Source: CAVRZJ01 sp964594125 (GTDB lineage Bacteria > Acidobacteriota > Thermoanaerobaculia > Thermoanaerobaculales > Thermoanaerobaculaceae). Taken from it: a DNA stretch of 64,000 nt. The position numbers and the translations under genes are program-made. Numbering within the stretch: position 1 is the first letter of the stretch; each line of letters opens with the position of its first letter. The DNA lies in assembly GCA_964594125.1 (NCBI GenBank), contig CAZQLL010000001.1, positions 1 to 64,000 on the forward strand, read 5' to 3'. The notes below the pieces were generated by a model. The model was not told the origin of the DNA. It worked only from the letters and a program-made list of their open reading frames with translations, and ran no database searches. Positions 63,692 to 64,000 of this stretch are shown here, piece by piece.

Positions 63692-64000
63692 TCGCGAAAC
63701 GCCCCCGCAGCACCACGGGATCGCTCCGGCGTCCGCGAGAAGCCGTCCTCGCGAGCAGGGGCACGCCGCGGTGCGGCGGTCGGGCGAGGCAGGAAACTAC
63801 CTGGAGGGCCGGCGCCCTCGCCGGCCCGGACCCCGCCCGCGCGAGCGAGGGCGCTCGCTCGCCCGACGTAAGGCGGGCGTTCCCGTTCTGACTGGCTTCC
63901 TTGGAAGGAGTTCCGCATCAGCGGGGCGACGCGGCGATCCCGTGGCGCCGGGAGCGCCGCTGCAGAACGTCGTTTGCGACCGCCGCCGAGTCAGTGCAGC
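63692..64000. other. Intergenic with inverted composite-repeat fragment
   Basis: No gene to the end of the window. Positions 63803-63880 hold an inverted partial copy of the composite repeat (GGAGGGCCGGCGCCCTCGCC; GAGCGAGGGCGCTCGCTCGCC). CTTGGAAGGAG at 63899-63909 may be a ribosome-binding site for a gene outside the window. Confidence 0.5.

Overview
The window is one very GC-rich chromosomal segment with dense, mostly single-copy genes on both strands. The gene mix suggests an Acidobacteriota genome, perhaps Thermoanaerobaculia-like. The pointers are eukaryote-type Ser/Thr kinases, SBBP and delta-60 beta-propeller proteins, a DUF1800/DUF1501 pair, Gly-rich RRM proteins and families of GC-rich palindromic intergenic repeats. 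That assignment is inference from gene content; there is no rRNA or tRNA here to confirm it.

Layout. 1-9.7 kb: secreted hydrolases (alpha/beta hydrolase, pectinacetylesterase-like), an RRM RNA-binding protein with a small basic partner, ExoD-like protein, deoxynucleoside kinase, a GlcD-type FAD oxidase, a decayed glyoxalase-like gene, and RarD preceded by a coupled small ORF. 9.7-16.8 kb: esterases, a methyltransferase, an SPFH protein co-transcribed with an Arc-type repressor behind a palindromic operator, a YiiX-type peptidase and an ankyrin protein. 17.2-19.6 kb: a tightly packed ECF sigma factor/membrane protein operon that ends in a secreted protein with 12 cysteines in its last 35 residues. 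I could not assign this operon to a known system, and it is the most interesting locus here. 19.6-27.7 kb: CorC/HlyC-type protein, a kinase/coiled-coil operon, a cluster of hairpins and a large SBBP-repeat protein. 28-34.7 kb: a shortened ABC-F protein, GIY-YIG protein, DEAD-box helicase, DUF1501/DUF1800 pair and a second RRM gene with an AT-rich promoter. 34.8-40.9 kb: YaiI-like protein, a secreted protein made of a repeated uncharacterised module, a sugar-isomerase-like protein, PspC and a sodium/solute symporter.

42.1-46.4 kb is a small accessory island. It has a Fic protein with a consensus, apparently leaderless promoter, a coiled-coil protein, an MmeI-like restriction-modification gene broken by an amber codon and a frameshift, and a HicBA toxin-antitoxin pair. 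46.4-55.6 kb: racemase, zinc-ribbon protein, a phytase-like/nuclease fusion, HEAT-like protein, delta-60 protein, and an NSS transporter with its small subunit. 55.6-58.8 kb: a complete-looking panB-panC-panD-panE pantothenate cluster. 59-63.7 kb: YncE-like/phosphoesterase fusion, a non-RD kinase and a zinc alcohol dehydrogenase.

Recurring themes are export of repeat-rich proteins and hydrolases, 1-4 nt start/stop overlaps that mark operons, extended -10 promoters of the form TGCTATnnT, and composite palindromic repeats between genes, some of which run into gene ends.
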